A stretch of DNA of 15,669 nt, taken from NCBI GenBank assembly GCA_934654515.1, contig CAKUGA010000030.1:1-15669 (forward strand), in the 5' to 3' direction. A model generated the notes under the pieces. The model had not been told where the DNA came from. It was given only the letters and a program-made list of their open reading frames with translations, and did not search any database. This stretch comes from an uncultured Collinsella sp. (lineage in GTDB: Bacteria; Actinomycetota; Coriobacteriia; Coriobacteriales; Coriobacteriaceae). The position numbers and the translations under genes are program-made. Positions within the stretch are counted from its first letter, which is position 1; each line of letters opens with the position of its first letter. Shown here in pieces: positions 7,091-13,971 of this stretch.

Positions 7091-8650
7091 CTACTCGGCG
7101 GGCGTCACGCTGCCGTCCTGGAAGCCAACGTTGTTGTGAGCGAAGCAGTCCTCATACTTGAAGCCGGAGAGCTCCTCGCAGAGCGCCTTGACCTCAGGCT
7201 GGACGTCGGCCATCTTGCCGCCCTCCTTGACGCGCTTGATCTCGTCGCAGAGGATGTCGCACTGCTCTTTGTCGATCTTGATGCCGCGGGCAAGGACAGC
7301 TGCGAGCAGGAAGAAGCCGGCGCAGCCGATGAGCATGTAGCCGCAGATGTACAGAGGCACGGTTGCGGGCTGGGTCACAGCGTCGCTGTTGCCGGCGGTC
7401 TGAATGAAGCCGGAGGCAGCGAGGACGATAGCCCATGCGTTGACGGCGACAGCCTGGGCGATCTGCTGGCAGAGCTGCTGAGCGGAGCTGTAGATGCCCT
7501 CGCGGCGACGCAGGGTGATGAGCTCATCGACATCGGGGATGTAGTTGAGCAGGACGTCGGGCAGATACTGGAAGCCAACGTAGAAGAACTTCCAGATGGC
7601 GAAGATGATGGGGTAGGCGATCATGGCGATGGCGACCGTGGAGGTGCCGTTGATCTGACCAAAGGCAAAGTAGTTGTACGCGATGATGCACGCAGCGCAA
7701 CCGACGTTGGCCAGGTACCAAGACTTGTGGAAGCCCTTCTTGGCCATGAGGGCAACCCAGATAGCGGTGCAGACGATAGCGACGACCTTGCCGGGCATCT
7801 CCATCACGGACTCGTAGGACTTAGGAATCTGCAGGCAGTAGACGATGAAGAAGGACAGGCAGGCGGACCAGCAGGCAGCAGCGAGCTTCGTGGAGACCTG
7901 TGCGTACAGAACCTTACGGAAGGACTTGTTGCGGAAGGTGGAAACGACGTCGATGAAGAACTTCTTGATGCCCTCGCCGACGCTCTCGATCTTCTCCTGA
8001 GCAACCTCCTCGGGGGTGTGCTCCCAGGTGGACAGGTAGACGCAGAGCAGCGAGATTGCCATGACCGAAGCGTTGATCGAGGCGATGATGAAGTAGCTGA
8101 ACGGGTTGGTCTCGCCGAAGGTACCAAAGCCAAAGCCGACGAGTGCAGCCATCAGGAAGCCAGCGGCGTTACCAAAGAGGTGCTTGTAGCCGGTGAGGTA
8201 CGTACGCTCCTTGAAGTCGTCGGTCATCTCGATGGTCAGCGGCGACAGGTTGGCGGTGCAGAACGTGTACGCGACGTTGTAGATCAGGTACAGCGCGAAG
8301 TAGTACGGGAAGCCGAACGGCGTGGCGACGAAGATGAGCGGCTCGGCGATCATCATCGGGATAGCCAGCAGAATCCAGAAACGGCGACGACCGAAGATGC
8401 GGCCGACCTTGGTGGCGTAGAAGTTATCGGCCACGAAACCCATCAGCGGGCAAAGGATGGCATTGAGGTAAATAGCGAACGAGCTGATCAGCGCCGCCTC
8501 GCCTGCGGACAGGCCGCACTCCGTGGACAGGAACAGCACCATGTAGCTGTGCGTAAAGCTCAGGGCACCGGAGTTGAGCATACCGCCCATACCAAAGCCC
8601 AGGCGCGTCCAGAATGTGATCTTGCGCTTTTTGCCGATCTTGTTAGTCAT
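7091..8650 (-). CDS. MFS sugar/uronide:cation symporter, GPH family
   Basis: The 519-residue product is an integral membrane transporter of the glycoside-pentoside-hexuronide (GPH) cation symporter family within the MFS, with about 12 hydrophobic segments. Family features are the N-terminal FGMGGMLNSGALSF region, PLMGFVADN followed by the basic GRRRFWIL after the second helix, and a PLTIEMTDDFKERTYL loop. A hydrophilic tail of about 65 residues with charged helices follows the last membrane segment. ATG 8650 was chosen for the AGGGAG just upstream; a frame open to 8719 would read through an operator region. It is the only transporter in the window and sits among GH28, esterases and uronate genes, so it probably imports oligogalacturonides and/or galacturonate. 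Up to three operators lie in its upstream region, and a strong terminator makes it a single-gene unit. Confidence 0.9.
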   Translation of the reverse strand: MTNKIGKKRKITFWTRLGFGMGGMLNSGALSFTHSYMVLFLSTECGLSAGEAALISSFAIYLNAILCPLMGFVADNFYATKVGRIFGRRRFWILLAIPMMIAEPLIFVATPFGFPYYFALYLIYNVAYTFCTANLSPLTIEMTDDFKERTYLTGYKHLFGNAAGFLMAALVGFGFGTFGETNPFSYFIIASINASVMAISLLCVYLSTWEHTPEEVAQEKIESVGEGIKKFFIDVVSTFRNKSFRKVLYAQVSTKLAAACWSACLSFFIVYCLQIPKSYESVMEMPGKVVAIVCTAIWVALMAKKGFHKSWYLANVGCAACIIAYNYFAFGQINGTSTVAIAMIAYPIIFAIWKFFYVGFQYLPDVLLNYIPDVDELITLRRREGIYSSAQQLCQQIAQAVAVNAWAIVLAASGFIQTAGNSDAVTQPATVPLYICGYMLIGCAGFFLLAAVLARGIKIDKEQCDILCDEIKRVKEGGKMADVQPEVKALCEELSGFKYEDCFAHNNVGFQDGSVTPAE

Positions 8651-8728
8651 CGAGCTCCCTCTCTCTTCTCGATTGTCTTTGAACAAGACATTGAAGTCCA
8701 CACCGACGTCTGTCTGCATGTCGTTCAG

Positions 8729-8742
8729 GGTGAACGTTTAGC
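8729..8742 (-). promoter_or_regulatory. LacI-type operator A of the symporter gene
   Basis: GGTGAACGTTTAGC keeps the left half and the AACGTT core of the consensus, while the right half is degenerate. It lies immediately downstream of the -10-like CATAAT, covering the expected transcription start. Its centre is 40 bp from operator B. Confidence 0.7.
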
Positions 8743-8745
8743 TAG

Positions 8746-8774
8746 ATTATGCGCGATTCCTTACGCGAGGTGAA
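8746..8774 (-). promoter_or_regulatory. Candidate promoter of the symporter gene
   Basis: On the minus strand TTCACC (8774-8769) is followed by a 17-bp spacer and CATAAT (8751-8746), a 5/6 match to TATAAT. The -35 hexamer is part of operator B and operator A follows the -10. This is the best-spaced of the three similar promoters and implies repression by steric block and possibly short looping. Confidence 0.65.
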
Positions 8775-8782
8775 CGTTCACT
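8769..8782 (-). promoter_or_regulatory. LacI-type operator B of the symporter gene
   Basis: GGTGAACGTTCACT contains the fully symmetric core GTGAACGTTCAC. It overlaps the -35 hexamer of the symporter promoter. Centre at 8775/8776. Confidence 0.8.
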
Positions 8783-8888
8783 TGCATATTATCCCCGAAC
8801 GGTCGGTTTTTACCGCTGAACGGACACATTTGAGGCTCTTGGTCCTGTTTTCTGCTGGTAAAGGTGGCATGTTTGACAAATCGGAGGA

Positions 8889-8906
8889 AGGTGAACGTTT
8901 ATTGTA
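8889..8906 (-). promoter_or_regulatory. LacI-type operator C with adjacent -10-like TACAAT
   Basis: AGGTGAACGTTTATTG (from 8889) retains GGTGAACGTTT, with a degenerate right half, centred at 8896/8897, 121 bp upstream of operator B. On the minus strand it is directly preceded by TACAAT (8906-8901, 5/6 match). No convincing -35 is seen. It could mark a second, distal promoter or an auxiliary site for a longer DNA loop. The stretch between it and operator B (about 8783-8888) shows no gene and no further strong motif apart from two GAACGG half-sites. Confidence 0.55.
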
Positions 8907-8935
8907 TTTGCCGACATATTCACTCAGCGCTGAAA

Positions 8936-8976
8936 CGAAAAACGGCCCCGCTGGGATCGCTCCCAACGGGGCCGTT
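8936..8976 (-). terminator. Intrinsic terminator of the uxaCBA operon
   Basis: A 10-bp perfect stem, AACGGCCCCG (8941-8950) with CGGGGCCGTT (8967-8976), continues after one mismatch with TGGGA/TCCCA and a TCGC loop. On the minus strand it gives a GC-rich hairpin ending in TTTTT. It lies 34 nt after the uxaA stop. Confidence 0.93.
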
Positions 8977-9009
8977 AGCCCTTGGCACGATGCTCGAATG
9001 CGCTTGCCC

Positions 9010-10494
9010 CTACAGGCAGACGCCGTCCTTCCAGATGCTGATCTCGTGGCAGCCGCGACGCTCGGCACTCGTAAGTTTGCCGCTCGCCGTCTCAAGCACC
9101 AGCTGGTACAAGCCCTCGGCAGCCTCATCGAGCGTACGCTCGCCCGTAGCCACCACACCGGCGTTAAAGTCCATCCAGTTGGCCTTGTGGTCGCACAGGC
9201 GCTGGTTGGTGAATACCTTGAGGGTGGGCGCCGGCGCGCCAAACGGCGTACCGCGACCGGTCGAGAACAGGATCACATGGCAACCGGCGGCGGTGAGCGC
9301 CGTGGTCGACACCATGTCGTTGCCCGGGCCGCACAGCATATTCAGACCATGCTTGGTGGCCTGGCCGGCGTACGGCAGCACGTCGACGATGGGCGCAGAG
9401 CCGCCCTTTTGCACGCAACCGCAACTCTTGTCCTCGAGCGTGGTGATGCCACCGTCCTTGTTGCCAGGGCTCGGGTTTTCGTAGACCACCTCACCGTGGC
9501 TGATGAAGTAGTCCTTAAAGCCGTTGAGCATGTCGGAGGCGGCGTTAAAGACCTGCTCGTTCTCGCAGCGATCGAGCAGAATGCTCTCCGCGCCAAACAT
9601 CTCGGGAACTTCGGTAAGCACCGACGTGCCGCCGCGGGCGACAACCATATCGCTCACGCGACCGATCGTGGGGTTGGCGGTAATGCCCGAAAGACCATCA
9701 GAGCCGCCGCACTTAAGGCCAATGACCAGCTCGGAGGCAGGAATGGGCTCACGCTTGGCCTGCTTGGCGAGGTCGGCCAGCTCGGTTAGGATCTTGTGGC
9801 CCTCGACCTGCTCGTCGGCAACGTCCTGGCAGGTGAGGAAACGGACGCGCTCGTGATCGAAGTCACCGAGCTCGTCGAGCACCTGCTGATGCGTGCAGTT
9901 TTCGCAACCGAGCGACAGGAACAGCACGCCCGCCGCATTGGGGTGACGCGAAAGCGCCACCAGCAGGCGACGCGTCTGGGCGTGGTCGGCGCCGGTCTGC
10001 GAGCAGCCAAAGGGATGCGGGAAGTAATAGACGCCCTCGAGCGAACCCTCGACCAAATCCTGAGCCTGCTCGCACATGGCGCGCGCGACCTCGTTGACAC
10101 AGCCGACCGTGGGGATGATCCACAGCTCGTTGCGCGTGGCAGCACGGCCGTCGGCGCGGCGGAAGCCCATAAAAGTCTCGGGCTCAACGGAATCCACGAC
10201 CGGATGCGTGGGGTTGTAGGTGTACTCGACCTCACCCGAGAGGTTGGTCTTCACATTATGCGTGTGGAGCCACTGGCCGGGTTGGATGTCGCCCGTCACG
10301 TGTCCGATGGGCAGGCCGTACTTGATGACGTCCTCCCCCGCGGCAATCGCGCGCACGGCCATCTTGTGGCCCTGCGGGATATCCTCCACGGCCACGACCT
10401 CGCCCACACCGGGGACCGCGACGGCGGCACCCTTGGCGAGCGGCGACAGCGCAACAATCACGTTATCGGCCGGATTGATCTGGATAGTGTTCAT
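9010..10494 (-). CDS. uxaA: Altronate dehydratase UxaA
   Basis: The 494-residue product matches altronate dehydratase in length (about 495 in E. coli) and layout. It converts D-altronate to 2-keto-3-deoxy-D-gluconate in the cytoplasm, with a metal cofactor in known members. Residues 1 to about 95 form the SAF-like N-terminal domain (VEDIPQGHKMAVRAIAAGEDVIKYG). The catalytic domain includes NELWIIPTVGCVN, HPFGCSQTGADH, SLGCENC, IGLKCGGSDGLSGITANP and FSTGRGTPFG, all typical of the UxaA/GarD family. Conserved Cys and His residues in these segments are intact. ATG 10494 follows AGGACTC at suitable distance; the 24 codons further upstream overlap the terminator-like hairpin and do not look coding. 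It is the last gene of uxaC-uxaB-uxaA and is followed by a strong terminator. Confidence 0.95.
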   Translation of the reverse strand: MNTIQINPADNVIVALSPLAKGAAVAVPGVGEVVAVEDIPQGHKMAVRAIAAGEDVIKYGLPIGHVTGDIQPGQWLHTHNVKTNLSGEVEYTYNPTHPVVDSVEPETFMGFRRADGRAATRNELWIIPTVGCVNEVARAMCEQAQDLVEGSLEGVYYFPHPFGCSQTGADHAQTRRLLVALSRHPNAAGVLFLSLGCENCTHQQVLDELGDFDHERVRFLTCQDVADEQVEGHKILTELADLAKQAKREPIPASELVIGLKCGGSDGLSGITANPTIGRVSDMVVARGGTSVLTEVPEMFGAESILLDRCENEQVFNAASDMLNGFKDYFISHGEVVYENPSPGNKDGGITTLEDKSCGCVQKGGSAPIVDVLPYAGQATKHGLNMLCGPGNDMVSTTALTAAGCHVILFSTGRGTPFGAPAPTLKVFTNQRLCDHKANWMDFNAGVVATGERTLDEAAEGLYQLVLETASGKLTSAERRGCHEISIWKDGVCL

Positions 10495-10524
10495 TACAAA
10501 GAGTCCTAACCCTACAGGTTGAGC

Positions 10525-10562
10525 AAAAATCGAGCGGCGCCCACCGGTTGGCCGGCGGGCGC
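10525..10562 (-). terminator. Hairpin between uxaB and uxaA, weak terminator or processing site
   Basis: GCGCCC (10537-10542) pairs with GGGCGC (10557-10562), and CCGG/CCGG continues the stem around a TTGG loop. An A5 run (10525-10529) gives T5 on the minus strand, but it is separated from the stem by seven bases. The gap makes efficient termination doubtful, so partial attenuation or RNA stabilisation inside the operon is more likely. Confidence 0.5.
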
Positions 10563-10572
10563 ACAAAAGGAT

Positions 10573-12087
10573 TTAGGCCTGGGCGTTGGCGAATGCCTGC
10601 TTGACGCCCTCGGCACGCACGACGGCGAGCGCGTTGACGACAAACTCCTCAAGACCGGCGATCTGAGTCAGGTCCTCGCCCCACATCTGCTCGTTGGTGA
10701 GCACGTCGTGCACCAACTCGGCATCGTCGGCGCCGGCGTGGGCGGCGTAGAAATCGAGCACGAAGGCGTCGTCCTGAGCGGTGTACTCGGTGCCGTCGGC
10801 GCGACGCAGGTGCAGGCCGTCGCCCTCGCGGGCAACGAGCTCCTGCGTGTAGAACGCGATGAGCGTGGCCAGGCTCGTGGACAGGCACTTGGGCAGGTTA
10901 CCGGTCTCGGCAACATAGTCCTTGAGCGTGGGCAGGTCGCGGGCACGCCACTTGGCAGTGGAGTTGAGGCAGATGGAGAGCAGCGCGTGGTCGATAAACG
11001 GGTTATCGAAGCGGTTCTCGACGGCGGCGGCAAAGGCCTTGCAGTCCTCGACATCCAGGTCGGCGGCAAGCGTCGGGATGACCTCGTCGTAGAGCATGGT
11101 GTTCATAAAGCCGCGGATAGTCTCGTCGTGCATGCAGTCGCGCACGATGTCAAAGCCGGCAACCCAAGAGCCCGGAACAAAGGCGGTGTGGGCGCCGTTG
11201 AGGATGCGGACCTTGCGCTTCTTATACGGGGTGACATCGGGGGTCACAAAGACGCCCGGCAGGCCGGCCTTCACGAAGGGCAGACGCTCCTTGAGCGAGT
11301 CATCGCCCTGGATGCCCCACATCTGGAAGGGCTCGCGCACGGCCAGGAAGGGATCCTCGTAGCCCAGACGCTCGGCAACCGCGGCGGCCTCCTTGGGGTC
11401 GCGGATGCGGCCGGGAACGATGGTGTCGACGAGCGTGGTGCAGACGGTGCAGTCATCGGCCATCCACTGCGAGAACTCGTCCTCCCAGCCCCAGTCGCTC
11501 ACGTACTGGTTCATGATGCGCAGCAGCTCCTCGCCGTTGTGGTCGATGAGCTCGCAGGCGAGCACGATGACGCCCGGCTTGCCGGCGGCCCAGCGGGTGT
11601 GGAGTACCTGGGCAAGCTTGGCAGGGAAGCTCGCGGGCGGCATGTCGTCGGCCTTGCAGGACGGGTCGTAGGCGATGCCGGCCTCGGTGGTGTTGGAGAC
11701 AATGATCTCCAGGTCATCGGAGACGGCGACCTCCATCATGGCGCGGTAGTCGTCCTCGCGGTACGGGTTGAGGCAGCGGCTGCAAGCGCTGATCACGCGG
11801 GACTCATCGACCGTGTTGCCGCTCTCCTTGCCGCGCACCAGCACGGTATACAGGTCGTCCTGGGCATTGATACCGTCGGCAAAGCCAAAGGCACCGCTGA
11901 TGGGCTGCACCATGACGACCTTGCCGTTCCAGCCGGTAGCCTCGTTGCCCATGTCAAAGAAGCGGTCCACGAAAGCGCGCAGGAAGTTGCCCTCGCCAAA
12001 CTGCAGGACCTTCTCGGGGGCGTCCTTGGGCAGCACGTAGCCCTTATAGCCGATCTTCTCGAGCGTCTCGTAGCTGATGTTCTCCAT
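10573..12087 (-). CDS. uxaB: Tagaturonate reductase (altronate oxidoreductase) UxaB
   Basis: The 504-residue product is a long-chain mannitol-dehydrogenase-type oxidoreductase that reduces D-tagaturonate to D-altronate with NADH. The segment VLQFGEGNFLRAFVDRFF (27-44), NTTEAGI (132-138), the polar IDHNGEELLRIM segment (181-192) and KVRILNGAHTA (282-292) are hallmarks of UxaB, with lysine and histidine in the last segment in the active-site region. Length is close to E. coli UxaB (about 483). ATG 12087 has AAGGAG at an 8-nt spacing. It lies between uxaC (96 bp upstream) and uxaA (78 bp downstream). Fructuronate reductase UxuB is a related alternative, but uxaA next door and the NTTEAG and KVRILNGAHTA motifs favour UxaB. 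Confidence 0.93.
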   Translation of the reverse strand: MENISYETLEKIGYKGYVLPKDAPEKVLQFGEGNFLRAFVDRFFDMGNEATGWNGKVVMVQPISGAFGFADGINAQDDLYTVLVRGKESGNTVDESRVISACSRCLNPYREDDYRAMMEVAVSDDLEIIVSNTTEAGIAYDPSCKADDMPPASFPAKLAQVLHTRWAAGKPGVIVLACELIDHNGEELLRIMNQYVSDWGWEDEFSQWMADDCTVCTTLVDTIVPGRIRDPKEAAAVAERLGYEDPFLAVREPFQMWGIQGDDSLKERLPFVKAGLPGVFVTPDVTPYKKRKVRILNGAHTAFVPGSWVAGFDIVRDCMHDETIRGFMNTMLYDEVIPTLAADLDVEDCKAFAAAVENRFDNPFIDHALLSICLNSTAKWRARDLPTLKDYVAETGNLPKCLSTSLATLIAFYTQELVAREGDGLHLRRADGTEYTAQDDAFVLDFYAAHAGADDAELVHDVLTNEQMWGEDLTQIAGLEEFVVNALAVVRAEGVKQAFANAQA

Positions 12088-12128
12088 CTATGTTTCTCCT
12101 TAGGCGTTTGTTAGCGTGCAAGCTTGCC

Positions 12129-12158
12129 GGGGGCGCCGCGTGTGGCGACGGCGCTCCC
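12129..12158 (-). other. Hairpin in the uxaC-uxaB spacer
   Basis: GGGGGCGCCG (12129-12138) pairs with CGGCGCTCCC (12149-12158) apart from one mismatch, with a 10-nt loop. A GCAAGCTTGC palindrome lies beside it. No T-run follows on the minus strand. It may act as an RNA stabiliser or processing element that tunes uxaC relative to uxaB, rather than as a terminator. Confidence 0.5.
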
Positions 12159-12183
12159 GAGTTCAATGTGATTCGGTGCGAAC

Positions 12184-13611
12184 TTAGGCCTCAACGGTGT
12201 CCAGGTCAAAACCGAAGTAGCGGACGGAGTTGTTGTAGCTGATGTCGCGCACGATGGTGCCCAGCAGCTCCATGTCGGCCGGGTACTTGCCCTGCTCGAC
12301 CCACTCGCCGATCACGCTGCACAGCACGCGGCGGAAGTACTCGTGGCGCGGATAGGACAGGAAGGAACGGGAGTCGGTGAGCATGCCGACAAAGTTGCCC
12401 AGAACGCCCTCGTTGGCAAGGGCCGTGAGCTGCTCGCGCATGCCGACCTCGTTGTCGTTGAACCACCAAGCGGAACCGTTCTGGATCTTGCCGGCAGTCG
12501 GGGCCTCCTGGAAGCAGCCCATGACGGTATCGATCATGGTGTTATCGATGGGGTTCAGGCTGTACAGGATGGTCTTGGGCAGGCCGCAGGTCTCCTGGAT
12601 GGAGTTGAGGAAATCGGCGAGCTGGTCAGACGGCGTGTAGTTGGAGATGCAGTCGTAACCAGTGTCGGGGCCGAGCTTGGCGAACATGGCGCGATTGTTG
12701 TCGCGCTTGCAGCCAAAGTGCAGCTGCATGGCCCAGCCCAGGCGGACATACTCGCCGGCGACAAACTGCATAAAGGCGGTCTTGTACTTGAGGACCTCTT
12801 CCTCGGTGAGCGGCTCGGCGGCCAGGCCCTTAGCGAAGATGGCCTCGATCTCGTCGGCAGAAGCCGGAACATACATGACGTAGTCGAGTGCGTGGTCGGA
12901 GGCGCGGCAACCCAGCTCGTGGGCGACGTCGTAGCGCTTGGAGATAGCAGCCTTCATGCCCTCGAAGTCGTTGACCTCAACGCCGGCGACCTCGGAGAGA
13001 TGCTTGCAGTAGTCGGCGAACTCCTGGCCGCGCTCGATGCGCAGAGCGGCGTCGGGACGCATGGCCGGAACGACCTGGACGTCAAAGCTATCGTCGGCGG
13101 CAATCTTCTTGTGCCACTCAAAGCTGTCGGCGGGGTCGTCGGTGGTGCAGATCATGCGGACGTTGGACTGCTTGATCAGGTTGCGGCAGGTAAAGCTGGC
13201 CTCGGCGAGCTTCGCGTTGGCAAGGTCCCAGACTTCCTGGGCGGTCTTGCCGTTGAGGACGCCCTCATAGCCAAAGTAGCGCTTGAGCTCCAGGTGGCTC
13301 CACTCAAAGACGGGGTTGCCCACGCAACGACCCAGGGTCTCGGCCCACTTCTGGAACTTCTCGCGAGCAGGGGCATCGCCGGTGATGAAGCGCTCGTCAA
13401 CGCCGTTGGCGCGCATCAGGCGCCACTTGTAGTGGTCGCCGCCCAGCCAAACCTCGGTGATGTTCTCAAAACGCTTGTCATCCCAGATCTCCTTGGGAGA
13501 GATGTGGCAGTGGTAGTCGACGATGGGCATGCCCTCGGCAAAGTTGTGGAACAGCTCCTCGCCGGTCTTGGTGCTTAGCAGGAAATCCTGATCGTCCATG
13601 AAGTTTTTCAT
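12184..13611 (-). CDS. uxaC: Uronate isomerase UxaC
   Basis: The 475-residue product matches uronate isomerase (about 470 residues in E. coli), an amidohydrolase-fold enzyme that converts D-galacturonate to D-tagaturonate and D-glucuronate to D-fructuronate. DYHCHISP holds metal ligands His34 and His36; ICTTDDP, LHFGCKRDNN, and MLTDSRSFLSYPRHEYFRR with Asp413 are characteristic of the family. It acts in the cytoplasm. ATG 13611 follows GAGGGG with 7-nt spacing; an in-frame extension to 13698 would translate through the operators and is rejected. It is the first gene of uxaCBA, downstream of a promoter flanked by two operators. Confidence 0.96.
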   Translation of the reverse strand: MKNFMDDQDFLLSTKTGEELFHNFAEGMPIVDYHCHISPKEIWDDKRFENITEVWLGGDHYKWRLMRANGVDERFITGDAPAREKFQKWAETLGRCVGNPVFEWSHLELKRYFGYEGVLNGKTAQEVWDLANAKLAEASFTCRNLIKQSNVRMICTTDDPADSFEWHKKIAADDSFDVQVVPAMRPDAALRIERGQEFADYCKHLSEVAGVEVNDFEGMKAAISKRYDVAHELGCRASDHALDYVMYVPASADEIEAIFAKGLAAEPLTEEEVLKYKTAFMQFVAGEYVRLGWAMQLHFGCKRDNNRAMFAKLGPDTGYDCISNYTPSDQLADFLNSIQETCGLPKTILYSLNPIDNTMIDTVMGCFQEAPTAGKIQNGSAWWFNDNEVGMREQLTALANEGVLGNFVGMLTDSRSFLSYPRHEYFRRVLCSVIGEWVEQGKYPADMELLGTIVRDISYNNSVRYFGFDLDTVEA

Positions 13612-13663
13612 CAAACAACCCCTCTGTTGGCGGAGCGGGCGCACGATGCGCTCGTTATCCTCT

Positions 13664-13679
13664 AGGTGAACGTTCACTA
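13664..13679 (-). promoter_or_regulatory. LacI-type operator D, downstream copy before uxaC
   Basis: AGGTGAACGTTCACTA carries the complete symmetric core GTGAACGTTCAC, centred at 13671/13672. It lies just downstream of the -10-like TACTAT and 38 bp from operator E. Confidence 0.8.
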
Positions 13680-13708
13680 TAGTAGTGCAAAATGGCACGT
13701 TAGGTGAA
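13679..13708 (-). promoter_or_regulatory. Candidate promoter of uxaCBA
   Basis: On the minus strand TTCACC (13708-13703, within operator E) is followed by an 18-bp spacer and TACTAT (13684-13679, 4/6 match), with operator D directly after it. The same plan is seen before the symporter and GH105 genes. Confidence 0.55.
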
Positions 13709-13720
13709 CGTTCACCTAAC
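13699..13720 (-). promoter_or_regulatory. LacI-type operator E, perfect 22-bp palindrome
   Basis: The site is a perfect inverted repeat 22 bp long centred at 13709/13710, containing TTAGGTGAACGTTCACCTAA. It is the most symmetric operator in the window and therefore probably the strongest. The central CG within AACGTT is typical of LacI-family sites. A degenerate half-site, GGGTGAACGGTA (13728-13739 region), lies 26 bp further upstream. Confidence 0.85.
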
Positions 13721-13740
13721 CATCACGGGGTGAACGGTAG

Positions 13741-13840
13741 ATTTTGGGGGTTTAACGGTTATCTTCGGGAAACTGCATCCCGTTCTGAGCCCCGATTCCG
13801 GGACACACTTTCCCAAACGCGCGATCCCTGATCGGCACAA
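13741..13840. other. Unexplained intergenic stretch between lacI terminator and uxaC operators
   Basis: No gene is supported here. Read on the minus strand it contains two similar segments, GGGAAAGTGTGTCCCGGAAT and GGGATGCAGTTTCCCGAAGA, each able to pair GGGA with TCCC. A further AACGG/CCGTT pairing brackets the second. A 60-codon frame crosses it but lacks a good ribosome binding site and runs through the neighbouring terminator. It may be a structured or repetitive element. Confidence 0.35.
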
Positions 13841-13880
13841 ATAAGGGCCTTTGATGGCAAAACTCGCCACCAAAGGCCCT
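13841..13880 (-). terminator. Intrinsic terminator of the LacI-family regulator gene
   Basis: AGGGCCTTTG (13844-13853) pairs perfectly with CAAAGGCCCT (13871-13880), then TGGC/GCCA continues the stem after one mismatch. On the minus strand the tail reads TTATTTG. It is 92 nt after the regulator stop. The intervening 13881-13971 holds no gene, only a short GCGGG/CCCGC hairpin at 13949-13962. Confidence 0.8.
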
Positions 13881-13971
13881 CAAAACAGTCGTTATGCCCC
13901 TCTCCGGGACTCACCGCTGCTGAATTCTCTGAAAAATGCACGTCGCTAGCGGGGGTACCCGCCCAGACTGG

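Noticed and set aside
8651..8719. N-terminal extension of the symporter
   Set aside because: It lacks a better ribosome binding site and is not hydrophobic or conserved-looking; ATG 8650 with AGGGAG gives a normal GPH N-terminus.
5192..8773. Open plus-strand frame of 1193 codons opposite GH28 and the symporter
   Set aside because: It is antisense to two genes with clear family motifs, lacks recognisable domains or a ribosome binding site, and is expected from strong GC bias at third codon positions.
12129..12158. uxaC-uxaB spacer hairpin as a terminator
   Set aside because: There is no T-tract after the stem, and uxaB downstream belongs to the same pathway, so it is listed only as a hairpin.
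13612..13698. N-terminal extension of uxaC
   Set aside because: It would translate through the operators and promoter; ATG 13611 has GAGGGG at proper spacing and gives the normal family length.
13759..13941. 60-codon minus-strand frame downstream of the regulator
   Set aside because: It reads straight through the regulator's terminator hairpin, has no ribosome binding site and no recognisable motif.
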